The notes below the pieces were generated by a model. The model ran no database searches, was not told the origin of the DNA, and worked only from the letters and a program-made list of their open reading frames with translations. A stretch of DNA of 64,000 nucleotides from Auanema rhodensis (taxonomy: Eukaryota; Nematoda; Chromadorea; Rhabditida; Rhabditidae): assembly GCA_964057225.1 (NCBI GenBank), contig OZ059894.1, positions 18,754,476 to 18,818,475 on the forward strand, written 5' to 3'. Position numbers and translations under genes: made by a program. Of the stretch, positions 1-14,900 are shown one piece after another. The first letter of the stretch is position 1, and each line of letters begins with the position of its first letter.

Positions 1-3000
1 ATTTCAAAATAATTTAGCAAAAAGTAGATGTTTTTAGATTCCTTTTTTCAAGGCAAAGACGATGGACAATGTTATTCAACGAAAAAATTAATTCTTCAGT
101 TTGAAAATCGAGGATATAAGTGTGAACTTATATCAGTTGATATCTCGGTGCATTTTTAAGCTAGCGCAAATCTGATAACACAGATCGACGCAGCTTAAAA
201 ATCCGCATCGAATGCACTATACTACATCGAGAAACGCTTAATACAAAAATTAGTTATGATCGTTTGAAAAATGATGCATTAGTGTATGTTGAGTTTCCAT
301 GTACACTCAACATTGCTTCCAAAAACATTTTGACAAAAATTTTTTCGAAAAATTTCAAAATAATTTAGCAAAAAGTAGATGTTTTTAGATTTCTTTTTTC
401 AAGGCAAAGACGATGGACAATGTTATTCAACGAAAAAATTAATTCTTCAGGGTGAAAATCGAGGATATAAGTGTGAACTTATATCAGTTGATATCTCGGT
501 GCATTTTTAAGCTAGCGCAAATCTGATAACACAGATCGACGCAGCTGAAAAATCCGCATCGAATGCACTATACTACATTGAGAAACGCTTAATACAAAAA
601 TTAGTTATGATCGTTTGAAAAATGATGCATTAGTGTATGTTGAGTTTCCATGTACACTCAACATTGCTTCCAAAAACATTTTGACAAAAATTTTTTCGAA
701 AAATTTCAAAATAATTTAGCAAAAAGTAGATGTTTTTAGATTCCTTTTTTCAAGGCAAAGACGATGGACAATGTTATTCAACGAAAAAAATAATTCTTCA
801 GGGTGAAAATCGAGGATATAAGTGTGAACTGATATCAGTTGATATCTCGGTGCATTTTTAAGCTAGCGCAAATCTGATAACACAGATCGACGCAGCTTAA
901 AAATCCGCATCGAATGCACTATACTACATTGAGAAACGCTTAATACAAAAATTAGTTATGATCGTTTGAAAAATGATGCATTAGTGTATGTTGAGTTTCC
1001 ATGTACACTCAACATTGCTTCCAAAAACATTTTGACAAAAATTTTTTCAAAAAATTTCAAAATAATTTAGCAAAAAGTAGATGTTTTTAGATTCCTTTTT
1101 TCAAGGCAAAGACGATGGACAATGTTATTCAACGAAAAAATTAATTCTTCAGTTTGAAAATCGAGGATATAAGTGTGAACTTATATCAGTTGATATCTCG
1201 GTGCATTTTTAAGCTAGCGCAAATCTGATAACACAGATCGACGCAGCTTAAAAATCCGCATCGAATGCACTATACTACATTGAGAAACGCTTAATACAAA
1301 AATTAGTTATGATCGTTTGAAAAATGATGCATTAGTGTATGTTGAGTTTCCATGTACACTCAACATTGCTTCCAAAAACATTTTGACAAAAATTTTTTCG
1401 AAAAATTTCAAAATAATTTAGCAAAAAGTAGATGTTTTTAGATTCCTTTTTTTCAAGGCAAAGACGATGGACAATGTTATTCAACGAAAAAAATAATTCT
1501 TCAGGGTGAAAATCGAGGATATAAGTGTGAACTTATATCAGTTGATATCTCGGTGCATTTTTAAGCTAGCGCAAATCTGATAACACAGATCGACGCAGCT
1601 TAAAAATCCGCATCGAATGCACTATACTACATTGAGAAACGCTTAATACAAAAATTAGTTATGATCGTTTGAAAAATGATGCATTAGTGTATGTTGAGTT
1701 TCCATGTACACTCAACATTGCTTCCAAAAACATTTTGACAAAAATTTTTTCAAAAAATTTCAAAATAATTTAGCAAAAAGTAGATGTTTTTAGATTCCTT
1801 TTTTCAAGGCAAAGACGATGGACAATGTTATTCAACGAAAAAATTAATTCTTCAGGGTGAAAATCGAGGATATAAGTGTGAACTTATATCAGTTGATATC
1901 TCGGTGCATTTTTAAGCTAGCGCAAATCTGATAACACAGATCGACGCAGCTTAAAAATCCGCATCGAATGCACTATACTACATTGAGAAACGCTTAATAC
2001 AAAAATTAGTTATGATCGTTTGAAAAATGATGCATTAGTGTATGTTGAGTTTCCATGTACACTCAACATTGCTTCCAAAAACATTTTGACAAAAATTTTT
2101 TCGAAAAATTTCAAAATAATTTAGCAAAAAGTAGATGTTTTTAGATTTCTTTTTTCAAGGCAAAGACGATGGACAATGTTATTCAACGAAAAAATTAATT
2201 CTTCAGGGTGAAAATCGAGGATATAAGTGTGAACTTATATCAGTTGATATCTCGGTGCATTTTTAAGCTAGCGCAAATCTGATAACACAGATCGACGCAG
2301 CTTAAAAATCCGCATCGAATGCACTATACTACATTGAGAAACGCTTAATACAAAAATTAGTTATGATCGTTTGAAAAATGATGCATTAGTGTATGTTGAG
2401 TTTCCATGTACACTCAACATTGCTTCCAAAAACATTTTGACAAAAATTTTTTCGAAAAATTTCAAAATAATTTAGCAAAAAGTAGATGTTTTTAGATTCC
2501 TTTTTTCAAGGCAAAGACGATGGACAATGTTATTCAACGAAAAAAATAATTCTTCAGGGTGAAAATCGAGGATATAAGTGTGAACTGATATCAGTTGATA
2601 TCTCGGTGCATTTTTAAGCTAGCGCAAATCTGATAACACAGATCGACGCAGCTTAAAAATCCGCATCGAATGCACTATACTACATTGAGAAACGCTTAAT
2701 ACAAAAATTAGTTATGATCGTTTGAAAAATGATGCATTAGTGTATGTTGAGTTTCCATGTACACTCAACATTGCTTCCAAAAACATTTTGACAAAAATTT
2801 TTTCGAAAAATTTCAAAATAATTTAGCAAAAAGTAGATGTTTTTAGATTCCTTTTTTCAAGGCAAAGACGATGGACAATGTTATTCAACGAAAAAAATAA
2901 TTCTTCAGGGTGAAAATCGAGGATATAAGTGTGAACTTATATCAGTTGATATCTCGGTGCATTTTTAAGCTAGCGCAAATCTGATAACACAGATCGACGC

Positions 3001-4948
3001 AGCTTAAAAATCCGCATCGAATGCACTATACTACATTGAGAAACGCTTAATACAAAAATTAGTTATGATCGTTTGAAAAATGATGCATTAGTGTATGTTG
3101 AGTTTCCATGTACACTCAACATTGCTTCCAAAAACATTTTGACAAAAATTTTTTCGAAAAATTTCAAAATAATTTAGCAAAAAGTAGATGTTTTTAGATT
3201 CCTTTTTTCAAGGCAAAGACGATGGACAATGTTATTCAACGAAAAAATTAATTCTTCAGGGTGAAAATCGAGGATATAAGTGTGAACTTATATCAGTTGA
3301 TATCTCGGTGCATTTTTAAGCTAGCGCAAATCTGATAACACAGATCGACGCAGCTTAAAAATCCGCATCGAATGCACTATACTACATTGAGAAACGCTTA
3401 ATACAAAAATTAGTTATGATCGTTTGAAAAATGATGCATTAGTGTATGTTGAGTTTCCATGTACACTCAACATTGCTTCCAAAAACATTTTGACAAAAAT
3501 TTTTTCGAAAAATTTCAAAATAATTTAGCAAAAAGTAGATGTTTTTAGATTCCTTTTTTCAAGGCAAAGACGATGGACAATGTTATTCAACGAAAAAATT
3601 AATTCTTCAGTTTGAAAATCGAGGATATAAGTGTGAACTTATATCAGTTGATATCTCGGTGCATTTTTAAGCTAGCGCAAATCTGATAACACAGATCGAC
3701 GCAGCTTAAAAATCCGCATCGAATGCACTATACTACATTGAGAAACGCTTAATACAAAAATTAGTTATGATCGTTTGAAAAATGATGCATTAGTGTATGT
3801 TGAGTTTCCATGTACACTCAACATTGCTTCCAAAAACATTTTGACAAAAATTTTTTCGAAAAATTTCAAAATAATTTAGCAAAAAGTAGATGTTTTTAGA
3901 TTCCTTTTTTCAAGGCAAAGACGATGGACAATGTTATTCAACGAAAAATTTAATTCTTCAGGGTGAAAATTGAGGATATAAGTGTGAACTTATATCAGTT
4001 GATATCTCGGTGCATTTTTAAGCTAGCGCAAATCTGTTAACACAGATCAACGCAGCTTAAAAATCCGCATCGAATGCACTATACTACATTGAGAAACGCT
4101 TAATACAAAAATTAGTTATGATCGTTTGAAAAATGATGCATTAGTGTATGTTGAGTTTCCATGTACACTCAACATTGCTTCCAAAAACATTTTGACAAAA
4201 ATTTTTTCGAAAAATTTCAAAATAATTTAGCAAAAAGTAGATGTTTTTAGATTCCTTTTTTCAAGGCAAAGACGATGGACAATGTTATTCAACGAAAAAA
4301 ATAATTCTTCAGGGTGAAAATCGAGGATATAAGTGTGAACTTATATCAGTTGATATCTCGGTGCATTTTTAAGCTAGCGCAAATCTGATAACACAGATCG
4401 ACGCAGCTTAAAAATCCGCATCGAATGCACTATACTACATTGAGAAACGCTTAATACAAAAATTAGTTATGATCGTTTGAAAAATGATGCATTAGTGTAT
4501 GTTGAGTTTCCATGTACACTCAACATTGCTTCCAAAAACATTTTGACAAAAATTTTTTCAAAAAATTTCAAAATAATTTAGCAAAAAGTAGATGTTTTTA
4601 GATTCCTTTTTTCAAGGCAAAGACGATGGACAATGTTATTCAACGAAAAAAATAATTCTTCAGGGTGAAAATCGAGGATATATATGTGTGAACTTATATC
4701 AGTTGATATCTCGGTGCATTTTTAAGCTAGCGCAAATCTGATAACACAGATCGACGCAGCTTAAAAATCCGCATCGAATGCACTATACTACATTGAGAAA
4801 CGCTTAATACAAAAATTAGTTATGATCGTTTGAAAAATGATGCATTAGTGTATGTTGAGTTTCCATGTACACTCAACATTGCTTCCAAAAACATTTTGAC
4901 AAAAATTTTTTCGAAAAATTTCAAAATAATTTAAAAATAATCAAAATA
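1..4948. repeat. 351-bp satellite array, block 1
   Basis: Tandem array of about 14 monomers. Period read from the recurring GTACACTCAACATTGC at 301, 652 and 1003 (351 each time). Monomers differ at a few sites, e.g. TTCAGTTTGAAAA versus TTCAGGGTGAAAA and AACTTATATC versus AACTGATATC. Each monomer holds three dyads (in the first full monomer: 130-143, 152-202 and 286-313). A divergent monomer with CTGTTAACAC and AAATTGAGG lies near 3950-4050. I see no gene. The block ends in a rearranged junction with Merlin copy 1; 4934-4950 is filler resembling the satellite next to it. I do not recognise the satellite family. Confidence 0.97.
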
Positions 4949-5825
4949 ATTTTCAAAAAGGTCTGAATTTATGTGTCTACGGCGCCACATAAATTCACAC
5001 AAATAACCATCTAACATGTGAGTCTGTACCCCCCATAAACGCTTAAATTTGGCTTTCGCAATGTTCCAAACTCCCTCTATAGTATTAGTATGAGCTGCGG
5101 TTTCGGGGTCAACAAAATTATATGTATGGTTAACCGTCAGATGGGTGTATTGCTTGTTTAAAGATTCTAACCCCCCATAAGCGCGCCAGCAGTCTGATAT
5201 TATAGTACTTCCAGGATTTATTGAGAACTCAATACATTCCTGGAGAGTAGCTCTACTTCTATCAGGCACTGCATACAAAAAACATTCCTTTGTCTCACGA
5301 CATATCCCCCCAAACACCCATTGCTCTGGCTTAACCCTACCAACATTATATTTACGCTTAGATACAAGGGTCTCATCTATCTCTACAGTCATATTAGGGC
5401 CCCCTATTTTAACTGGATTTTTTAAAAGGGAGTGGGCACAGACCTCACGTAAAAAATTATTATAGTCTACTACAGTATGATTGGATCCTATTCCCAGCTC
5501 ATCTTTGCAAAATTGAACTGTAGTATACTCCTTTGTCCAACAGTAGATGAAGAGTATGAAGTTAGCATACGATAAGTGAGAACCTATTTAATTTTAATTA
5601 TTTACATCTTAAATGTGAAGCTATACCTTCTAAAAATGTTCTTTTTTTTAATTGCTGTTCTTTCCTACAGCTTTTTTTGGGGCATCTCCACCGTTCACGC
5701 TCTATTGAGAGCTTCATTTCAGATTGGCAGAGGCTACAGATCATAGCATCTGGTAACAACCCCTTTTCTTGCAAAAATCGAATTGCATTTTCTTTAGTTG
5801 CAACTTTATCTCTTAGAGCGAACAT
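4931..5825 (-). pseudogene. Merlin transposase, copy 1, C-terminus replaced
   Basis: Exon 1 is 5627-5825 and exon 2 runs from 5583 leftwards. The 43-nt intron 5584-5626 has GT and AG ends. The zinc-ribbon N-terminus and the three catalytic acidic residues (VEID, SDCW, NTIEG) match the intact copies, but the last residues are lost. After FEN the frame reads into the filler and satellite and stops at 4931, giving YFDYF in place of the normal tail of about 16 residues. The catalytic core could still be made, but the element lacks its left end. Called a pseudogene because of the truncation. Confidence 0.8.
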
Positions 5826-5965
5826 GCTGTCAGATTGACTTCGAGATATCGATTGTTTTTTATTTGATATTTATTATAATTTTTTTAATTTTTAAGCAAC
5901 TGTGTGCTTTTCGGCAAAAGGGGCGGGGCTTAGGGCCGGGGGGGGGGGAAAACTGCACTTGAACC
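4949..5965 (-). mobile_element. Merlin-family DNA transposon, copy 1 (left end deleted)
   Basis: Same element as the six complete copies, but about 250 bp of its left end (transposase 3' end, downstream region, left inverted repeat and left target duplication) are missing. The right end is complete: it finishes ...CACTTGAACC and is followed by TCCATGTA, the usual target-duplication sequence. At the left the satellite runs into the element through a stretch where TCAAAATAAT is repeated (4921-4930 and 4941-4950), which suggests error-prone end joining. It cannot move by itself because one terminal repeat is absent. Confidence 0.9.
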
Positions 5966-8900
5966 TCCATGTACACTCAACATTGCTTCCAAAAACATTT
6001 TGACAAAAATTTTTTCGAAAAATTTCAAAATAATTTAGCAAAAAGTAGATGTTTTTAGATTCCTTCTTTCAAGGCAAAGACGATGGACAATGTTATTCAA
6101 CGAAAAAAATAATTCTTCAGGGTGAAAATCGAGGATATATATGTGTGAACTTATATCAGTTGATATCTCGGTGCATTTTTAAGCTAGCGCAAATCTGATA
6201 ACACAGATCGACGCAGCTTAAAAATCCGCATCGAATGCACTATACTACATTGAGAAACGCTTAATACAAAAATTAGTTATGATCGTTTGAAAAATGATGC
6301 ATTAGTGTATGTTGAGTTTCCATGTACACTCAACATTGCTTCCAAAAACATTTTGACAAAAATTTTTTCGAAAAATTTCAAAATAATTTAGCAAAAAGTA
6401 GATGTTTTTAGATTCCTTTTTTTCAAGGCAAAGACGATGGACAATGTTATTCAACGAAAAAAATAATTCTTCAGGGTGAAAATCGAGGATATAAGTGTGA
6501 ACTTATATCAGTTGATATCTCGGTGCATTTTTAAGCTAGCGCAAATCTGATAACACAGATCGACGCAGCTTAAAAATCCGCATCGAATGCACTATACTAC
6601 ATTGAGAAACGCTTAATACAAAAATTAGTTATGATCGTTTGAAAAATGATGCATTAGTGTATGTTGAGTTTCCATGTACACTCAACATTGCTTCCAAAAA
6701 CATTTTGACAAAAATTTTTTCAAAAAATTTCAAAATAATTTAGCAAAAAGTAGATGTTTTTAGATTCCTTTTTTCAAGGCAAAGACGATGGACAATGTTA
6801 TTCAACGAAAAAATTAATTCTTCAGGGTGAAAATCGAGGATATAAGTGTGAACTTATATCAGTTGATATCTCGGTGCATTTTTAAGCTAGCGCAAATCTG
6901 ATAACACAGATCGACGCAGCTTAAAAATCCGCATCGAATGCACTATACTACATTGAGAAACGCTTAATACAAAAATTAGTTATTATCGTTTGAAAAATGA
7001 TGCATTAGTGTATGTTGAGTTTCCATGTACACTCAACATTGCTTCCAAAAACATTTTGACAAAAATTTTTTCGAAAAATTTCAAAATAATTTAGCAAAAA
7101 GTAGATGTTTTTAGATTCCTTTTTTCAAGGCAAAGACGATGGACAATGTTATTCAACGAAAAAAATAATTCTTCAGGGTGAAAATCGAGGATATAAGTGT
7201 GAACTTATATCAGTTGATATCTCGGTGCATTTTTAAGCTAGCGCAAATCTGATAACACAGATCGACGCAGCTTAAAAATCCGCATCGAATGCACTATACT
7301 ACATTGAGAAACGCTTAATACAAAAATTAGTTATGATCGTTTGAAAAATGATGCATTAGTGTATGTTGAGTTTCCATGTACACTCAACATTGCTTCCAAA
7401 AACATTTTGACAAAAATTTTTTCGAAAAATTTCAAAATAATTTAGCAAAAAGTAGATGTTTTTAGATTTCTTTTTTCAAGGCAAAGACGATGGACAATGT
7501 TATTCAACGAAAAAATTAATTCTTCAGGGTGAAAATCGAGGATATAAGTGTGAACTTATATCAGTTGATATCTCGGTGCATTTTTAAGCTAGCGCAAATC
7601 TGATAACACAGATCGACGCAGCTTAAAAATCCGCATCGAATGCACTATACTACATTGAGAAACGCTTAATACAAAAATTAGTTATGATCGTTTGAAAAAT
7701 GATGCATTAGTGTATGTTGAGTTTCCATGTACACTCAACATTGCTTCCAAAAACATTTTGACAAAAATTTTTTCGAAAAATTTCAAAATAATTTAGCAAA
7801 AAGTAGATGTTTTTAGATTTCTTTTTTCAAGGCAAAGACGATGGACAATGTTATTCAACGAAAAAATTAATTCTTCAGGGTGAAAATCGAGGATATAAGT
7901 GTGAACTTATATCAGTTGATATCTCGGTGCATTTTTAAGCTAGCGCAAATCTGATAACACAGATCGACGCAGCTTAAAAATCCGCATCGAATGCACTATA
8001 CTACATTGAGAAACGCTTAATACAAAAATTAGTTATGATCGTTTGAAAAATGATGCATTAGTGTATGTTGAGTTTCCATGTACACTCAACATTGCTTCCA
8101 AAAACATTTTGACAAAAATTTTTTCGAAAAATTTCAAAATAATTTAGCAAAAAGTAGATGTTTTTAGATTCCTTTTTTCAAGGCAAAGACGATGGACAAT
8201 GTTATTCAACGAAAAAAATAATTCTTCAGGGTGAAAATCGAGGATATAAGTGTGAACTGATATCAGTTGATATCTCGGTGCATTTTTAAGCTAGCGCAAA
8301 TCTGATAACACAGATCGACGCAGCTTAAAAATCCGAATCGAATGCACTATACTACATTGAGAAACGCTTAATACAAAAATTAGTTATGATCGTTTGAAAA
8401 ATGATGCATTAGTGTATGTTGAGTTTCCATGTACACTCAACATTGCTTCCAAAAACATTTTGACAAAAATTTTTTCAAAAAATTTCAAAATAATTTAGCA
8501 AAAAGTAGATGTTTTTAGATTCCTTTTTTCAAGGCAAAGACGATGGACAATGTTATTCAACGAAAAAATTAATTCTTCAGTTTGAAAATCGAGGATATAA
8601 GTGTGAACTTATATCAGTTGATATCTCGGTGCATTTTTAAGCTAGCGCAAATCTGATAACACAGATCGACGCAGCTTAAAAATCCGCATCGAATGCACTA
8701 TACTACATTGAGAAACGCTTAATACAAAAATTAGTTATGATCGTTTGAAAAATGATGCATTAGTGTATGTTGAGTTTCCATGTACACTCAACATTGCTTC
8801 CAAAAACATTTTGACAAAAATTTTTTCGAAAAATTTCAAAATAATTTAGCAAAAAGTAGATGTTTTTAGATTCCTTTTTTCAAGGCAAAGACGATGGACA

Positions 8901-11900
8901 ATGTTATTCAACGAAAAATTTATTTCTTCAGGGTGAAAATTGAGGATATAAGTGTGAACTTATATCAGTTGATATCTCGGTGCATTTTTAAGCTAGCGCA
9001 AATCTGTTAACACAGATCAACGCAGCTTAAAAATCCGCATCGAATGCACTATACTACATTGAGAAACGCTTAATACAAAAATTAGTTATGATCGTTTGAA
9101 AAATGATGCATTAGTGTATGTTGAGTTTCCATGTACACTCAACATTGCTTCCAAAAACATTTTGACAAAAATTTTTTCGAAAAATTTCAAAATAATTTAG
9201 CAAAAAGTAGATGTTTTTAGATTCCTTTTTTCAAGGCAAAGACGATGGACAATGTTATTCAACGAAAAAAATAATTCTTCAGGGTGAAAATCGAGGATAT
9301 AAGTGTGAACTTATATCAGTTGATATCTCGGTGCATTTTTAAGCTAGCGCAAATCTGATAACACAGATCGACGCAGCTTAAAAATCCGCATCGAATGCAC
9401 TATACTACATTGAGAAACGCTTAATACAAAAATTAGTTATGATCGTTTGAAAAATGATGCATTAGTGTATGTTGAGTTTCCATGTACACTCAACATTGCT
9501 TCCATAAACATTTTGACAAAAATTTTTTCAAAAAATTTCAAAATAATTTAGCAAAAAGTAGATGTTTTTAGATTCCTTTTTTCAAGGCAAAGACGATGGA
9601 CAATGTTATTCAACGAAAAAATTAATTCTTCAGGGTGAAAATCGAGGATATAAGTGTGAACTTATATCAGTTGATATCTCGGTGCATTTTTAAGCTAGCG
9701 CAAATCTGATAACACAGATCGACGCAGCTTAAAAATCCGCATCGAATGCACTATACTACATTGAGAAACGCTTAATACAAAAATTAGTTATGATCGTTTG
9801 AAAAATGATGCATTAGTGTATGTTGAGTTTCCATGTACACTCAACATTGCTTCCAAAAACATTTTGACAAAAATTTTTTCGAAAAATTTCAAAATAATTT
9901 AGCAAAAAGTAGATGTTTTTAGATTCCTTTTTTCAAGGCAAAGACGATGGACAATGTTATTCAACGAAAAAAATAATTCTTCAGGGTGAAAATCGAGGAT
10001 ATAAGTGTGAACTTATATCAGTTGATATCTCGGTGCATTTTTAAGCTAGCGCAAATCTGATAACACAGATCGACGCAGCTTAAAAATCCGCATCGAATGC
10101 ACTATACTACATTGAGAAACGCTTAATACAAAAATTAGTTATGATCGTTTGAAAAATGATGCATTAGTGTATGTTGAGTTTCCATGTACACTCAACATTG
10201 CTTCCAAAAACATTTTGACAAAAATTTTTTCGAAAAATTTCAAAATAATTTAGCAAAAAGTAGATGTTTTTAGATTCCTTTTTTCAAGGCAAAGACGATG
10301 GACAATGTTATTCAACGAAAAAATTAATTCTTCAGGGTGAAAATCGAGGATATAAGTGTGAACTTATATCAGTTGATATCTCGGTGCATTTTTAAGCTAG
10401 CGCAAATCTGATAACACAGATCGACGCAGCTTAAAAATCCGCATCGAATGCACTATACTACATTGAGAAACGCTTAATACAAAAATTAGTTATGATCGTT
10501 TGAAAAATGATGCATTAGTGTATGTTGAGTTTCCATGTACACTCAACATTGCTTCCAAAAACATTTTGACAAAAATTTTTTCGAAAAATTTCAAAATAAT
10601 TTAGCAAAAAGTAGATGTTTTTAGATTCCTTTTTTCAAGGCAAAGACGATGGACAATGTTATTCAACGAAAAATTTAATTCTTCAGGGTGAAAATTGAGG
10701 ATATATGTGTGAACTTATATCAGTTGATATCTCGGTGCATTTTTAAGCTAGCGCAAATCTGTTAACACAGATCAACGCAGCTTAAAAATCCGCATCGAAT
10801 GCACTATACTACATTGAGAAACGCTTAATACAAAAATTAGTTATGATCGTTTGAAAAATGATGCATTAGTGTATGTTGAGTTTCCATGTACACTCAACAT
10901 TGCTTCCAAAAACATTTTGACAAAAATTTTTTCGAAAAATTTCAAAATAATTTAGCAAAAAGTAGATGTTTTTAGATTCCTTTTTTCAAGGCAAAGACGA
11001 TGGACAATGTTATTCAACGAAAAAAATAATTCTTCAGGGTGAAAATCGAGGATATAAGTGTGAACTTATATCAGTTGATATCTCGGTGCATTTTTAAGCT
11101 AGCGCAAATCTGATAACACAGATCGACGCAGCTTAAAAATCCGCATCGAATGCACTATACTACATTGAGAAACGCTTAATACAAAAATTAGTTATGATCG
11201 TTTGAAAAATGATGCATTAGTGTATGTTGAGTTTCCATGTACACTCAACATTGCTTCCAAAAACATTTTGACAAAAATTTTTTCAAAAAATTTCAAAATA
11301 ATTTAGCAAAAAGTAGATGTTTTTAGATTCCTTTTTTCAAGGCAAAGACGATGGACAATGTTATTCAACGAAAAAATTAATTCTTCAGGGTGAAAATCGA
11401 GGATATAAGTGTGAACTTATATCAGTTGATATCTCGGTGCATTTTTAAGCTAGCGCAAATCTGATAACACAGATCGACGCAGCTTAAAAATCCGCATCGA
11501 ATGCACTATACTACATTGAGAAACGCTTAATACAAAAATTAGTTATGATCGTTTGCAAAATGATGCATTAGTGTATGTTGAGTTTCCATGTACACTCAAC
11601 ATTGCTTCCAAAAACATTTTGACAAAAATTTTTTCGAAAAATTTCAAAATAATTTAGCAAAAAGTAGATGTTTTTAGATTCCTTTTTTCAAGGCAAAGAC
11701 GATGGACAATGTTATTCAACGAAAAAAATAAATCTTCAGGGTGAAAATCGAGGATATAAGTGTGAACTTATATCAGTTGATATCTCGGTGCATTTTTAAG
11801 CTAGCGCAAATCTGATAACACAGATCGACGCAGCTTAAAAATCCGCATCGAATGCACTATACTACATTGAGAAACGCTTAATACAAAAATTAGTTATGAT

Positions 11901-14900
11901 CGTTTGAAAAATGATGCATTAGTGTATGTTGAGTTTCCATGTACACTCAACATTGCTTCCAAAAACATTTTGACAAAAATTTTTTCGAAAAATTTCAAAA
12001 TAATTTAGCAAAAAGTAGATGTTTTTAGATTCCTTTTTTCAAGGCAAAGACGATGGACAATGTTATTCAACGAAAAAATTAATTCTTCAGGGTGAAAATC
12101 GAGGATATAAGTGTGAACTTATATCAGTTGATATCTCGGTGCATTTTTAAGCTAGCGCAAATCTGATAACACAGATCGACGCAGCTTAAAAATCCGCATC
12201 GAATGCACTATACTACATTGAGAAACGCTTAATACAAAAATTAGTTATGATCGTTTGAAAAATGATGCATTAGTGTATGTGGAGTTTCCATGTACACTCA
12301 ACATTGCTTCCAAAAACATTTTGACAAAAATTTTTTCGAAAAATTTCAAAATAATTTAGCAAAAAGTAGATGTTTTTAGATTCCTTTTTTCAAGGCAAAG
12401 ACGATGGACAATGTTATTCAACGAAAAAATTAATTCTTCAGGGTGAAAATCGAGGATATAAGTGTGAACTTATATCAGTTGATATCTCGGTGCATTTTTA
12501 AGCTAGCGCAAATCTGATAACACAGATCGACGCAGCTTAAAAATCCGCATCGAATGCACTATACTACATTGAGAAACGCTTAATACAAAAATTAGTTATG
12601 ATCGTTTGAAAAATGATGCATTAGTGTATGTTGAGTTTCCATGTACACTCAACATTGCTTCCAAAAACATTTTGACAAAAATTTTTTCGAAAAATTTCAA
12701 AATAATTTAGCAAAAAGTAGATGTTTTCAGTTTTCTTTTTTCAAGGCAAAGACGATGGACAATGTTATTCAACGAAAAAAATAATTCTTCAGGGTGAAAA
12801 TCGAGGATATAAGTGTGAACTTATATCAGTTGATATCTCGGTGCATTTTTAAGCTAGCGCAAATCTGATAACACAGATCGACGCAGCTTAAAAATCCGCA
12901 TCGAATGCACTATACTACATTGAGAAACGCTTAATACAAAAATTAGTTATGATCGTTTGAAAAATGATGCATTAGTGTATGTTGAGTTTCCATGTACACT
13001 CAACATTGCTTCCAAAAACATTTTGACAAAAATTTTTTCGAAAAATTTCAAAATAATTTAGCAAAAAGTAGATGTTTTTAGATTCCTTTTTTCAAGGCAA
13101 AGACGATGGACAATGTTATTCAACGAAAAAATTAATTCTTCAGGGTGAAAATCGAGGATATAAGTGTGAACTTATATCAGTTGATATCTCGGTGCATTTT
13201 TAAGCTAGCGCAAATCTGATAACACAGATCGACGCAGCTTAAAAATCCGCATCGAATGCACTATACTACATTGAGAAACGCTTAATACAAAAATTAGTTA
13301 TGATCGTTTGAAAAATGATGCATTAGTGTATGTTGAGTTTCCATGTACACTCAACATTGCTTCCAAAAACATTTTGACAAAAATTTTTTCGAAAAATTTC
13401 AAAATAATTTAGCAAAAAGTAGATGTTTTTAGATTCCTTTTTTCAAGGCAAAGACGATGGACAATGTTATTCAACGAAAAATTTAATTCTTCAGGGTGAA
13501 AATTGAGGATATATGTGTGAACTTATATCAGTTGATATCTCGGTGCATTTTTAAGCTAGCGCAAATCTGTTAACACAGATCAACGCAGCTTAAAAATCCG
13601 CATCGAATGCACTATACTACATTGAGAAACGCTTAATACAAAAATTAGTTATGATCGTTTGAAAAATGATGCATTAGTGTATGTTGAGTTTCCATGTACA
13701 CTCAACATTGCTTCCAAAAACATTTTGACAAAAATTTTTTCGAAAAATTTCAAAATAATTTAGCAAAAAGTAGATGTTTTTAGATTCCTTTTTTCAAGGC
13801 AAAGACGATGGACAATGTTATTCAACGAAAAAAATAATTCTTCAGGGTGAAAATCGAGGATATAAGTGTGAACTTATATCAGTTGATATCTCGGTGCATT
13901 TTTAAGCTAGCGCAAATCTGATAACACAGATCGACGCAGCTTAAAAATCCGCATCGAATGCACTATACTACATTGAGAAACGCTTAATACAAAAATTAGT
14001 TATGATCGTTTGAAAAATGATGCATTAGTGTATGTTGAGTTTCCATGTACACTCAACATTGCTTCCAAAAACATTTTGACAAAAATTTTTTCAAAAAATT
14101 TCAAAATAATTTAGCAAAAAGTAGATGTTTTTAGATTCCTTTTTTCAAGGCAAAGACGATGGACAATGTTATTCAACGAAAAAATTAATTCTTCAGGGTG
14201 AAAATCGAGGATATAAGTGTGAACTTATATCAGTTGATATCTCGGTGCATTTTTAAGCTAGCGCAAATCTGATAACACAGATCGACGCAGCTTAAAAATC
14301 CGCATCGAATGCACTATACTACATTGAGAAACGCTTAATACAAAAATTAGTTATGATCGTTTGAAAAATGATGCATTAGTGTATGTTGAGTTTCCATGTA
14401 CACTCAACATTGCTTCCAAAAACATTTTGACAAAAATTTTTTCGAAAAATTTCAAAATAATTTAGCAAAAAGTAGATGTTTTCAGTTTTCTTTTTTCAAG
14501 GCAAAGACGATGGACAATGTTATTCAACGAAAAAAATAATTCTTCAGGGTGAAAATCGAGGATATAAGTGTGAACTTATATCAGTTGATATCTCGGTGCA
14601 TTTTTAAGCTAGCGCAAATCTGATAACACAGATCGACGCAGCTTAAAAATCCGCATCGAATGCACTATACTACATTGAGAAACGCTTAATACAAAAATTA
14701 GTTATGATCGTTTGAAAAATGATGCATTAGTGTATGTTGAGTTTCCATGTACACTCAACATTGCTTCCAAAAACATTTTGACAAAAATTTTTTCGAAAAA
14801 TTTCAAAATAATTTAGCAAAAAGTAGATGTTTTTAGATTCCTTTTTTCAAGGCAAAGACGATGGACAATGTTATTCAACGAAAAAATTAATTCTTCAGGG

